Notes: generated by a model from the sequence alone, not told the origin. DNA of 64,000 bases from Hyaloscypha bicolor E (GCF_002865645.1 NW_020194627.1:992001-1056000); one strand, 5' to 3'. Counted from the stretch's first letter, positions 26,013 through 37,997 are shown. Translations and numbers: made by a program.

Positions 26013-26171
26013 GGCTATCTGCATCTTGGTGTTATTAAGACGATTTATTGTGGTCCCTGCCTGAAAACTTCATTTTCTATCTTCAATTACACCATCCATC
26101 ACAAGTTCGTGGGGCTTCGCCATTTTGTACCTTCCGCTTATTGTTTTATAAGCTGTCTGGCTCCCTATATA

Positions 26172-28829
26172 ATGGCATTTCAACAACATGAAGAAAGATT
26201 GCACGAACAGGTCGATAGAGAATTTCAAGTATGATCCCACGTCTTTCTTAATTTACGATGAATGCGATGACTGAAAGAATCAGGCGCCCACTTCATTGGC
26301 AAAACAGCCGGAGCTCCTTGATCCACACCTTACCGTAAATCCACAGACTCCTGATGATTTCGAGTCCCTCACCAGAGCAGCCTCCTCGGATATCAAGACA
26401 CCACCACCGAAAATACTCTACCATCGTATTAGTAAAGACCACGAAGGCACAGTTATTGAAAACATTGAGAGCGCCCACCCATTCCCTCGTCGAGATGAGA
26501 CTGGCGTCGCAAAAACCCTCACTGATGAAACCGTACTGGAAGTTCTGACCACGAAGACCAGTTCTAACCATTTTGGGATGTACCGTCCACCAATGACAAG
26601 GAACGAGTTGAAAATCTACTCTGCGCCTCTCATTAATGCATTACAACACGTTGTTCAGTATTGGCCTGGTTTAAGCTTACTTGCCTATCCCGTGACACTG
26701 ACAGAGCCGTATGCGGTACTGGTACATCATATGGATGCACTCAAAAATCACAAGAACAACCATCCTGCCTCTCATTCTTCTGAATTCAGGGAGGTCTGCA
26801 ACGATCATATTGATGTTTTACTAGATTTCCTAGACAAGACATATGGAGATGTTCTGCGACTAGAACAGGCGCGCTATCGAAAGTCTCCGCCATCAGCAAC
26901 TTTTGAGAACCTCTGGATGTTGTTCAAACCAGGTCAGGACGTATACATCAAAGCCAGGGAAAATAAGCCAGCTATTCCGATGAGAATTGGGAGCTTTCAA
27001 GGTTCTCGTCGTGGCCCATTTGTGGAGCTCGAAGGCTGGGGTGTCAGTTGCAACGGCATCCAAATTACAACGCAGAGTCGGTCTTGTCTTGTCAACACCT
27101 TCGATGGCGAGAAAGAGATCTTCTCTCTTGAAGCCTACCCAAAGGAGTTTCATGATAAACCCGACTATGAACAAGAGTTACAAAAGAGGGGGCAGCGGTA
27201 TTGGGAATTTTGTGGCCCTGCGTACAGACAGTACGTCGGCACCACGATCGCAGATTGCAATCATCCACGAGTAGAGGTTTGTACCGAAATTCTAGGGTTT
27301 AGACCTTTGTACTTTAAATTCCATAGCTAACAGTCCATTAAGCTCAATGGCCGTATTGTCATCGATTTCAATGCTTATAATCAACACCAACTAGAGGATA
27401 CCAAAGTTGAGGACAAATTCAGCGAATACGACAGGCATGATTTTCACTCTTGGAGGCAATTACCATCATCTAGGGGGTGCGAATGCCAGATGTGCGGATC
27501 ATTGACCACTAGAACAGAGAGATCAGATCCGATTTTTGCTCCTATACTTGCGAGCATGGCGAAAACAGAAGGCAACCCTCAACTATACTTTCTTAGCGAT
27601 TATGTGATTTGCGGTTACGCCCTCAAAGAGAGAAAGTGGTGTAAGTAGTTAAATTTGGTGGCCGCCTTCCTTCCTCCCTTCCTTCTTGCAGAAATATACC
27701 ACTAACAAGAGCCAAATTCTAGTATCATTCCATATCGATTACGTCGAGGACTTGAGAGTTGACGAATCGCCATTTGACAATCTAATTCTACGAGACAATA
27801 TAAAGAGCACAATACAATCCATTGTTTGGAGTTACAAGCAGCCTGGGAGTGAGGTTAAAGCGTGGTCTGCTGATTTCATTCAGGGGAAGGGCGAAGGACA
27901 AATATTCTTGTTACATGGAACCCCAGGAGTAGGGAAAACATGTACAGCAGGTAAGTGATTTGTGCCAATATTGGCGCTCGTTCTGGTGGTTGAACACATT
28001 AGCTGACATAATTATAGAAATCGTGGCTGATTATATGAAGCGCCCTTTACTGCCATTGACCTGTGGTGACATGGGTATTACAGCGTCAGACGTGCAGGAA
28101 AATATCACCAAGTATTTCGAGCTGGGGGAACGTTGGGGAGCTGTCATTCTAATGGATGAGGCCGATATCTACCTCGAGCAGCGCGCCCCAGACCAACTCG
28201 AAAGAAATAGTCTTGTCTCAGGTATTCTCCTATGCGATATTGTGTAGTATTAAACTGATTTGGAAAAAATTTCTAGTTTTTCTCAGAGCCTTGGAATACT
28301 TCCGAGGAATCTTGTTCATCACCACAAATCGTGTTGGAACATTCGACGATGCTTTCATCTCACGTATTCATGTAGCTCTCTACTATCCTCCACTGGTAGA
28401 TCGTGATCGAGTTTTGATTTGGGAAAACAACTTCCGCAGACTCGAGAAGGATTCAAATATCAAGGTTCCCGACTCTACAAGGATTTATACCAGATACGAT
28501 GAGGGATTGCGGCTTATCAAGTGGAATGGTCGCGAAATCCGAAATGGTAGGTATTTCCGAAAATTTAGTTACTAGTACTTCAAGACAAACTAACAATCTC
28601 ACTAGCATTTCAGACCGCTGTAGCTCTTGCTAGAAAGGAGGCTAGCGACAAAAACATGGTCGAAATTGTTCTCGAGGCAAAGCATCTCGAAGCGGTGGTC
28701 AAGTTGTCCAGGTCGTTCAAGGCCTATATTAATGAAGTTCACCATCATATAGATGAGGGTGGTAGAGCCAGAAGAAGCGAGGCTCGAGCAGACAACTTTG
28801 CTCCCGAGGATTTGGTTCTAATGTCCTAA
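26172..28829 (+). CDS. DUF7025-like AAA+ ATPase (760 aa, 7 exons)
   Basis: By eye the exons are 26172-26228, 26284-27276, 27334-27640, 27723-27950, 28018-28221, 28277-28546 and 28606-28829. The six introns (55-82 bp) are all GT..AG and the frame is continuous. The start is ATG at 26172; the ATG-less longer frame in exon 2 is joined in phase. The N-terminal half has the L-F-K-P-G-x-D-V-Y segment of the fungal DUF7025 region (~residues 235-245) and later F-H-I-D-Y-V before the ATPase. The AAA+ module has Walker A GTPGVGKT (518-525), Walker B L-M-D-E-A-D (573-578), sensor-1 T-T-N-R (612-615) and an arginine-finger-like S-R-I (625-627), then a lid ending near residue 735. All catalytic residues are present. 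Family members are cytosolic AAA+ proteins that are abundant and poorly characterised in Pezizomycotina. The substrate is unknown. It is divergent from the STAND gene, suggesting shared regulation. It seems intact. Confidence 0.9.
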
Positions 28830-29062
28830 AAGAGATAAGCGTTTATAAAGTAGTCGTAGCGGCTTATGTGGTATATAGCTTAAAAGCCTTGCTATAATTT
28901 TCTGCTTTATTAATAGAGTGTGTATCTATAAACCGTCGCGGGCATGTAAATGCTGATTTAGATAAAGAAATGTTTGCGAAGTGGAAAGGTCTAATAGGAT
29001 ACAAGTACATAACTTCTTCTTGAACGCGATACATAGCACACCATTTGTCTAGTAGTCTCGAC
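28830..29062. other. Spacer after AAA+ gene; probable inversion breakpoint zone
   Basis: It holds the AAA+ 3' UTR and unassigned DNA of intermediate composition. The open stretch on the minus strand (28864-29133) overlaps the dynamin remnant in a different frame and is not supported as a gene. By the dynamin argument, the right inversion breakpoint falls in or next to this interval. Confidence 0.4.
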
Positions 29063-29935
29063 TTAGTCGTTCTTGAAGAGTTGTTTGTTTTGAAAGTATG
29101 ACTTTGGTGTGTCGAGAACCCGGGCCCGAACAACTGGACAGCTCTTGTTCCCCATCGAGACGATCGGCTGCCTTGGCGGCAGCAATTTGAATGGCTGAAC
29201 GCTCGGTATAAGTACCTGCACGCTCCAAGGTCGCTCGAGGTTCCCTAAGCTTATCGAGCCGACTGCGGCAGGCTTTGGATTTGATCTCGATTTCATCCAC
29301 TAGGCTGGGTAGTTCGGCAGCGATCTGTCAGAGCAGGGCTTTGCTCAGCCTCTTCTAGAGCTTGTCGACGCCCAAGAGCGAGCGAGACAGATCCTCCCAT
29401 ATCCCCCGGGAGAAGAATTTCTCTTCCTAGGCATCGCGATCGGCCAATGAAAACACTCCCGATTTAGAGTCCATATTTTTAGAACGTGCCATCCAAGACG
29501 AAATTCCATGTCTTAGTTTCTCGCAAGAGAGACGTATATGGCCTCACTCTTAGAACCGGCAACCAAGATATCCGGCTTCGTAATAGCGCCTAAAGTTCGA
29601 TTACACCTTTTATTAGCGGCGCGGGCGAGCTTCAATACAATCTGGTTCGCATAGTCGTTCTCGGCCGAGACGATCGCGAGAAGGATACTCCGGGGTTCCA
29701 TTATATAGGCTTGAATAACGTCTTGTACCAGCTCGACATCGGAAGTAGACTGCTGCTTAGTTTCGGAGTGGATGAGTCCAGGCAGGTCCACAATGCTCAA
29801 GTGCGGCCGATCAGAACCCGAAACCTCAACGCGGAGGACCAATTCTATCGAAAATCGAGTGCACAGGTTGCTCTTAATCATAAACGATACGCCGGAAATT
29901 GCTTCTGGCACGGAGCTCTTCCCTAGTCCCTGTAT
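29063..29935 (-). pseudogene. Dynamin-like GTPase, N-terminal half (GTPase and early stalk), pseudogene
   Basis: The minus strand from about 29935 encodes a dynamin GTPase domain. The G1 P-loop G-L-G-K-S-S is at 29912-29929, C-T-R-F for G2 follows, then D-L-P-G (G3) and T-K-P-D (G4, about 29560). The stalk start R-L-G-W-H-V-L-K-N-M-D comes next, and R-A-R-V near the end. Between E-L-V-L-R and V-E-V-S-G about 45-50 residues normal for fungal dynamins are absent, an internal deletion. In-frame stops occur at 29513-29515, 29428-29430, 29355-29357 and 29328-29330. Three of them are where CAG or CGA would be expected, so C-to-T (RIP-like). Frameshifts follow below about 29220. The region before G1 is cut by AT-rich DNA. 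Its missing C-terminal part corresponds closely to the fragment at 22697-23330 on the other strand. Confidence 0.88.
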
Positions 29936-30221
29936 ATGATAATCTATGGCACCAAAACGTAGTAACCAGTCTATTAAAAAATAATCAAGGCTAATTAATT
30001 AGAATTAATTATAATTAAGTATAATTTAATTAGCTTGATTTCTATTATAATTAATTATAATTAACTATAATTATTACGTAATAATATAAAAGTATACTTT
30101 CTTAGGCATTTTTAAAGATTATTAAATAACTAGTAGCTATATTAATAAGATATAAATAAAATCTATAAAATATATATAAGAATATAAAATTAGTCTAAAT
30201 CTAAAATAATAAACTAGTTTT
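29936..30221. other. AT-rich boundary DNA, right edge of island
   Basis: There is an abrupt switch to AT-rich sequence from about 29965. The 29990-30080 part is built from TTAATTATAATTA-like inverted and direct motifs that recur beside the 10-bp minisatellite at about 30720-30770. No gene or known element was recognised. Confidence 0.5.
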
Positions 30222-30347
30222 TATTATATAGTACTAGTTATATAGTACTATTATATATAATTTAGTATATAGCTAGTATTTCCTTAGCCTAGTAAATAGC
30301 TTAATTCAAGCTCTTTATTACTATTATAATATTACTTTATTTTAGTA
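30222..30347 (+). repeat. Solo LTR, RIP-degraded (126 bp)
   Basis: It is flanked by GTTTT on both sides (30217-30221 and 30348-30352). It is a mutated homologue of the unmutated 132-bp element at 43936-44067: the shared string TTCAAGCTCTTTA-TACTA and the TAGTACTAG/TATATAGTACTA pattern match GGTACCAG/CGTGGTACCA after C-to-T and G-to-A changes. Confidence 0.72.
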
Positions 30348-30352
30348 GTTTT

Positions 30353-30856
30353 CTTTTTTAGAAATCTCTTTTTATTTTTTATTTTTATTTTCTTATTTCT
30401 TTTTCTTTAATTATTATAAAAATTTATTTATAGCTCTTTTATTAGTAATAAGAAATTACTAGAAATTAAGAAAATTCTAATATCTTTAGCTTTATTTACT
30501 AATTAATACTAGGCCTGGTTTTATAAAAAGCGCTTTTAGTAATACTAAATATAGCTAGCCCAGACCTTATTTTAATCTTATCTCGGCTTCCAAAACTCTA
30601 GAATTATATATATAATTATATAATAAATCTAATTAATTATCTTTAATTATCTTTAATTATCTTTAATTATCTTTAATTATCTTTAATTATCTTTAATTAT
30701 CTTTAATTATCTTTAATTATTTTTAATTATAATTAAATATAATTTAATTAGTTTAATTTTAACTTGATTTAATTTAAATAAAGAGGTCTAATTAAATCTA
30801 ATCTAATTATTTAATATACTAGTAATAATTAATATTTTATAAATAGAAATAGTTAT
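30353..30856. other. Unassigned AT-rich DNA with minisatellite
   Basis: Outside the 10-bp repeat I see no gene and no match to the named elements. A short less-mutated stretch lies at about 30500-30610. Confidence 0.4.
30641..30720 (+). repeat. 10-bp minisatellite CTTTAATTAT x 8
   Basis: There are eight perfect tandem copies, with degenerate copies at both ends (30631-30640 AATTAATTAT and 30721-30730 TTTTAATTAT). The absence of variation among copies suggests recent expansion or slippage in already AT-rich DNA. Confidence 0.95.
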
Positions 30857-31143
30857 TATTATAGATATAATATTTAGGGTTTAGAAAATAAGATAAAAAG
30901 TTTTTTATAAAAATAATTCAAAGCTAAAAAAGAGAAAACTAGAATATAAGAGGCTATAATAAAATATATATATCCTATAATATATTAGTTCTAAAGGGGT
31001 TTAGCTTTCTAAATATCTCTAGTATATTTCAAATATATTTCTCTAATAAAATAGCTAGTTATATTATATATATCTAGAAAATATCTAATATCTAGCTAGA
31101 TATTTTAGATACTAGATATCTAAATATCTAATAAATTATAATA
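30857..31143 (-). repeat. Gypsy-1D 3' LTR (about 287 bp)
   Basis: It starts TATTATAGATAT and ends AATTATAATA. It is homologous to 45804-46076, with a small extra block near 31110-31135. A minus-strand polypurine tract (AAAAAAAGAAG) adjoins it at about 31146-31158. Confidence 0.85.
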
Positions 31144-31800
31144 TTACTTCTTTTTTTAAAAATAAGCTCGTTTCTAAGCTTTATAAAAGCTATTAATTTA
31201 TCTAATTTTATATTATTCTTCTTTTTAAAATAAACTAATATTTTGGATATAGATATTATATATAAAAGACAAGTATTTTTAATATATAACTTAGAAGAAT
31301 TTATTATTATTTCTATATAGTTCTAGATAAGTATTATTTTTTATATAATCTAGCTAATATTATAGGTTTTATAAAAGTTCTAGTATATTAATATTATTAT
31401 TATAGAAGCTTTATAAAATTAGAAAGCTATTACTTAATATTAAAGCTAGATATTATATTAGATTCTTATTTTAACTAATTTACTAAATTTTATATTTTAG
31501 CTTATTTCTTACTAGTTTAATTATAATAATTCTTTTAATACTATATTTTTATTTATTATTCTCTAGTACTAATAAAGGTAATTCCGGATTTATTTAATCT
31601 AATAAAAGATTCTAAAAGTTCTTTTATAGCTTCTTTATATAGAAAACTAAATATATTTTTATAGTTTCTAATAGCTTTAGAAAAAATAAATAGCTATATT
31701 ATTCTAGAATTTTAAATAGGCTTTTTATTTAATTTCCTAGCTTCTAATTCAAATAATTAGATTTCTAGTATTTTATAATAATTTATATTTTATTTCTAAT

Positions 31801-32083
31801 TATTAGTATAACTATTTCTTTGGGAATTATATATATAGTTACGGGATACGGGATACGAGATATAGGTAATAGGATATAAGATATAGGATATAGTTATATA
31901 ACCTTGCGTTTTATTAGTAATTTAACTAGTAAACTAGATCTCTTTAGGCTTAGTAAATTTAGGGATTATATATTAATATTATAATACTATAATTCCTATT
32001 TCTAAATAATAACTTTACTAATCTTATATAAATAGTATTTCACGACTTATATAATAGTACTATATATTACTAGTAAACTAATA
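31801..32083 (+). repeat. Copia-2 5' LTR (283 bp)
   Basis: It begins TATTAGTATA and contains a reduced ACGGGAT/ACGAGAT heptamer array at about 31840-31860. It ends GTAAACTAATA. Confidence 0.9.
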
Positions 32084-35000
32084 CTAATTAGTTAGTACTT
32101 ATAGATTAGAGAATAGAATCTTTTAAGCTAAAGAAATATCCGGTAGCCTATAGTAAAATTAAACTAGTCTATATTAAGGAATGAAATTACCTATTAATTC
32201 TATAAAGTATCTAGTAGCCTAAAAAAGAAAATAGCTAGCTTTTACTAAGAACTAATAACTACTTTATTAAAGGGGGGAATTACTTATTAATTCTATAAAG
32301 TATCTGATAGCCTAAAAAAGAAGACTCTAGTTCTTACTAATTAATAAATAATTAGCCATTTAGCTATTTATTTATTTAACTATCTACTATTCTTTAAAAC
32401 TAACTTCTTTTAGCTCTAAGACTATTTTCTTGGAATTTATCTTTTCCACTTATATAATACCTGTATTTATAGAATACTTTCTCTGAAATATATATCTTAT
32501 ATATATTCTTAAAGCTTTTTAATTACTACTTTAATTTTATTATTAAGTCGAGTTCTTTAAGCTTTAGATCTTCCCGGAATTATAATATTTCACTTCCTAA
32601 ATTTCTTATTATAGATAAAATATTTAAGAATAAAATATTTACTTTAATACCCTTAATATTTCTAGGTATCTGGGGTATCTAGTATCTTAACTAGATATCT
32701 AGTATTTTAACCAGATATCTGGTATCTTAATCAGGTATCTAGTATCTTAACCAGGTATCTAGTATATTAATTAGGTATCTGAATCAGATATCTGGTATCT
32801 AAACTAGATATCTGGATACCTTTATTACCGAATCCTTTTTACGAACTTACTATAAACTACCTTACCTTTGAACCTCTCTTATTACGAATTACATATATAT
32901 TAAGAAGGGCTTGGCTCTAGGGATTCCGTATAGCAGAACTATAAGATAAATATATATAGATAAAGAAATAGAAAGGTAATATTAACCTAATTACCTATAA
33001 TAATAAGAAAGTTCTGAATTACCTTAATACTAGACTATTCTAGTATAAGATAGAGAAGTTGACTAATAATAATCTCTAGGAATTATTTAAGGAGAATTTT
33101 AGTAATTTTAACCTTAAAGTACTTAATTATCTAGATTAATATATACTATATAAATTACGAGCTACTTTATAATATAGTAGTATTTATATTAAATAAAATA
33201 ATAAAGAACTTACTATTATATAGTTCTTAGTTAATACTATTTAGGAAAAAGAGTAATATACCTGAACTATAACTAATATTATTACTACTAGACTAGACCT
33301 TAATACGGGCCCTATTACTTTATTATATATATCCCTTAATAATAGTATTATAAGAAATTAATAAACTAAACTAATTATTACTTATATCTCTTTATTACCT
33401 ATAACTATTCCTGCTAATACCGGACTATAGAAAGCTAGTAGTAACGGATTTCTATTACTTCTATTTCTACTACCTTTACTACTTCTAAATAGCCCTTTAG
33501 CTAGCCCTTTTACTATAAAGCTAATTAGAGAAATAATAAAGATATATATCGAGATATAGAAGTATAATAAAACTAATAGTAGTTTTAACTAAAAACTTGC
33601 TATTTTCCTTAATATCTACTAATATATAGAGCTCTCAGAAAAGGCATTAGTAAGAGCTTTTCCTACTATATTAAAGGAACTAATATAAGACTATTTCTAT
33701 AATAACTAACTTTCTTAATATATATATAAAGAAGCTTATATAAATATTTATAGTTTCTTTAAAGGCCCCGGTTACTATTATTAAAATTTAGATAAATAAA
33801 ATACTATTACCTTCGTAACTATAATAATAAAAGATTCTAAAAAGATAATATTCGAGCTTATTTAAATACTAATTAATAACCTATATAAATTATAATATAG
33901 CCTTATTCCTATCTTATAAACTACCGAATTCCTATATAATAAGATTATTACTTTCTATTAAGGCTTACTAGTATACTAATATATAGTTTCGGACTTTCCT
34001 AATAATCTCGGCTAGCTTATTAATAAGCTCTAATTATCTATTACTACTTATAAGAAGAAATAATAAATTAATACCCAGATTTCTTTTACTAATTAATAAT
34101 ACTATTTTCAAAATCCTCTAAACTATTTTTTATTTAGAAATTATTAATATAGACCTAGCTATAACTTTAAAACCTGTAATAATTATTTTAAGCCCCGTAA
34201 TTATAATAATTATATTCTAAAGTTATATTTTATATATAAGAAATTCGAATACTATTTATAGAAGTATATATTAGAGAAATAAGAAGCTAAGAAGGCTCGA
34301 TTTAAGAATAGAAATATTTACTAATTTAGATCCCGAAATACCTATAACTTTAATAAATACTTTAGTAATACTATATATAGTATATTACCGAATTTAAAGA
34401 AAAAGAAAATAACGAGAATAATAAGAATAAACTAGTAAGTAATACTTTTAAAGCCTTACTAGCAGAAATAAATAAAGAAAAGAAATATTACTTTAATTTC
34501 TATTTTACTTTTATTAAGAGCTTTCTAGCTACTTTTATAGTCTCTACTTCTATTATTTCTATAACTAATACTCTTATAAATAACCTTATATTTCTTTCTC
34601 TTATATACTAGATAATAGATAAAAACTATATTTTAAAGTCTATTAAATAAATAGAAAATACCTAGATATTTATAATTAATAATATATTAAAATATAATAC
34701 CTATTACTTTTATAAAGTTATAATTAATACCAGAGCCTTTAGATTCTTAATTACTAGTTCTAACTAATTCCAAGCTTTATAGTAGACTAATAATAGTATT
34801 AAACTTAATAAAACTACTAAAAGTTAAGTTAATATTTAGTTTAGTATTAGATCTATATTCTTTATTAGATTTATAATAATAAGAATAATAATTCAAGTAT
34901 AATTCTATATTATATCTATAAAAACTCTATTTTTACTTAGCTTAGCTAATATAAATAAGCTAGAAGTCTATTTTAATAATTTTACTAATTATTTTATTAA

Positions 35001-37997
35001 TTTTACTAGATACTTTATATCTATAATATAATATTTTAAATATTTTTTCCTATTACTTTATAAAGCTTTATTTCCGAATTCTTTATTTATAATTTTTGCT
35101 TTCTTATAGAGATTAAATTATAATATTTATATTATTATTTTAGTTATCTATTTATTAGTAAGCTCCAAAATATACTAGAATAAGCAGGCTATAATATTAA
35201 TATAAAAGCCTTTAAGTATCTTATAAAATATTATAAGTAATATTAGAAATTCGAATAATTACTAGGATAATTTAAGTTTAATCTAAGAGATAATATTAGC
35301 TTTAATTACTTTATTATTATTAATATTTTATATATTTCTAGTAAGCCTATACTTTATATTATTAATAAAGGTACTTAATATTAAGCCGGCTAATAGCTTT
35401 AAAATATTAGTATATTATATATTTGAGATACCCTAAAATAGTATTAGATTAATACCTATTTAGGTTCTTCTAATTAGATTATAGCAGATACCAGAAAGTA
35501 GTTTACTAATAAGAAGTTTATTTAACTTATAAATACTATAGGAACTAAGATTAAAATTATTTCTATAAAAGCTTATAATTCTATTAGAATTATAGAATAT
35601 TACTAAAGTCTAACTTAATATATTTATCTTATTATTATAGCTAAAATTAATAGAATTAATAAGAATATTATATTTTAAATAGCCTTTAATACTATTAATA
35701 ATTCTGTTAGACCTAATAGTATTATCCTAACTCTCTTAGTTTATAATACTTTATCTTAAATAATTAAATATAATATCCTATTACTAATTATATTATAGTA
35801 ATTAATAGTACTTAAGAAAATAATAATAGAAATTTGGAAGCTTTAAGCTAGATATCAGATTACAAATATCCTAAATACCCGAAATAGTTCTAGTATTACT
35901 AATATTTATAAACTTCTTTTAAATTCGGATATTTTTATATAATATAAATGAAATACTAGTTAATCTAGTAATTAAAATAAACTATATAAGCTAGTAGCTA
36001 TTAATAGAGAGAACTATATACTAGCTCTATTATATAGTAATATTACTTTCTATTTAATTTCTATAAAGCTCTTTTATATAGGGAATATTAAAGTTATTAC
36101 TAATAGCTCTAAACCTGAAACTATTTCCGAGCTTTATAGTAAGGCTAAAGGTAATATAGGTATAATTTCTCTTATTATTCCTACTATTTTACTAAAGTAT
36201 AGCAGAGAATACCCTTATAAGAACCCGGATTTTATAATATTTTATAAGATAATAACCTATATAAGAACTTCTATTAAGTTAAAGTTACTAGTTTTCTAGA
36301 AAAGAATATATTTAAGGTTATTTCCAGATCTCAGATATTAAAGGAAATATAGATCTTTAATTTCCGGTTTATTAATAAGATTAAGAATAAGGATATAGAA
36401 AGAGAGTTTAATAAATCGAGACTAGTTATTTAAGCTTATAATAATAGTAAGAAATATATAATATTAATATAATTACCTATTATTTAATATATTAGCTAAA
36501 AGATTATTCTTAGTAGTACTACTATAATAATAGATATTACGGAATTATATTTATATAATATCTTATAAGCTTATATCTAATTAATAACCTTACTTAATTA
36601 TAATTTTTATATTAATTTATTTTATAAGCTTACTAGAAAATTAAATCTAAATAATAATTCGGTTCTAAAGGTTATAAAACTACTATATAGTATACTAGAA
36701 GCTAGGAACTACTAGTTTAAGACTTACTATTTCTATTATATTAATAAGCTTTTTATGAAATAGTTAACTTATAATTCTTATCTTTTTTATAATAAATAAC
36801 TCTTCGGAATTATTAGCTTTTAAACTAATAATATTCTATTTATTAAAACTAATAATTTTATAAAGATAAAGTAATTAAAGCTTTAAGAAACTAAGTTCTT
36901 GGCCAAGAAGTATAAATGCCTTATTATTAATTATAATTTTAAGTTTAATAGAAATATTATTTATATAAATATTACTAGAATTATTCTTATATAAAAATAC
37001 TAGTATAAAAACCTCTAAACTATTTCTATAAAAAATACTACTATTATAAGTAATAGGAGTACTATTTATTAAGATTTCTTTATTAAGAACTAATATATTA
37101 TCTAATATACTAGAGAAGTATATATTATATTAGTCTATTAACCAGAAGCTTTATATAACCCATTAATTATTACTTAAGCTATTAAATTCTCGAAAACTAA
37201 TATAAAGGTACTTAATAAGTATATTTAATAGAAAATTGAGAATATTATTAGAGGATTAAGATTTGTAAAGCTAGTAAAGAAGTTCTTATATTTAATTATT
37301 TTTTACGAATACTTTATTTATAAATAATAGAAATTTCTTCTCTTAAATTAGATATATTCTAGTTTTAGTAAATAGAACTAGATATACTAATATTATTTAC
37401 TAGTTCTTTACTAAATACAAGAAAGTTACTAGAAGTATTCTAGCTTTAGAACTTTATAGTATAGCTTATAGCTTTAATATAGGTGCTTTAGTTAAATTTA
37501 TAATTAATAAAGTACTAGAAATAGAACTATTACTAGTAGTTTATATAAATTCGAAGTTATTATATAAATACCTTATTAAATTAAGAACTACTCGAGAAAA
37601 GTATTTAATAATTAATATAATATATCTTTACTAGGTATATAAATAATAAAAGATTATAGAAATTAAATAGATTAAGGGAGAATTAAATCCTACTAATTCT
37701 ATAATAAAATTAAAGCTAATAAATATTTTCAAGTATCTAATTAATATAAATATTATATAATTAAATATAAAGAAATAGATTAAGTATAAATAGAATAGAA
37801 AATAAATATATAAGATAAGAGAATATTATAAGAGGAGAAGTTATATATAAAAGGCTATAGCCTTTAGTATATAACTAAAACCTTAAAAGTAATATAAATA
37901 TATAAAGTATTTGGGAAATCTGGTACTAGGCCGGATTAGGGAATTTGTATATAATTAGAGAGAAGTACTATTTTTCGCGTTTTTAGAGAGGTTCTAA
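32084..37997 (+). pseudogene. Copia-2 gag-pol remnant (plus-strand copy)
   Basis: The zinc-knuckle-like region is at about 34169-34207 (C-N-N-Y-F-K-P). The protease D-T-G is at 34726-34734, read as AAT ACC AGA. The integrase side is at about 35100-36430. The RT catalytic box Q-T-D-D-x-L-F is at 36821-36841, read as TAA ACT AAT AAT ATT CTA TTT, preceded by G-I-I-S-F and followed about 20 codons later by K-F-L-A-K-K. The Q-T-D-D variant replaces the usual Y-V-D-D. No long frame is open. Confidence 0.82.
32681..32780 (+). repeat. 20-bp minisatellite in Copia-2 leader, 5 copies
   Basis: The unit is RGTATCTTAACCAGRTATCT in five tandem copies, followed by degenerate pieces to about 32815. The aligned position of the other Copia-2 copy (about 21000-21060) lacks it, so it expanded in this copy or was lost in the other. 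Confidence 0.88.

Larger units (their letters stand above)
25465..26171. promoter_or_regulatory. Shared divergent promoter region (707 bp)
   Basis: It lies between the start codons of the STAND gene (minus) and the AAA+ gene (plus). It contains the 17-bp tandem repeat at 25646-25703 and a TATA-like box at 26005-26012. The open stretches in it overlap on both strands, have no family resemblance and lack splice-supported extensions. No separate gene is supported. Confidence 0.65.

Noticed and set aside
26296..27330. A single-exon AAA+ N-terminal gene starting at 26296
   Set aside because: That frame starts with TTG and lacks the ATPase. An upstream ATG exon (26172-26228) joins in phase and the frame continues through five more introns to the AAA+ domain.
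27641..27691. An acceptor at TTGCAG (27691) for AAA+ intron 3
   Set aside because: It would put a TAA in frame. The CTAG acceptor at 27722, with a perfect ACTAAC branch point upstream, keeps the frame and the family sequence.
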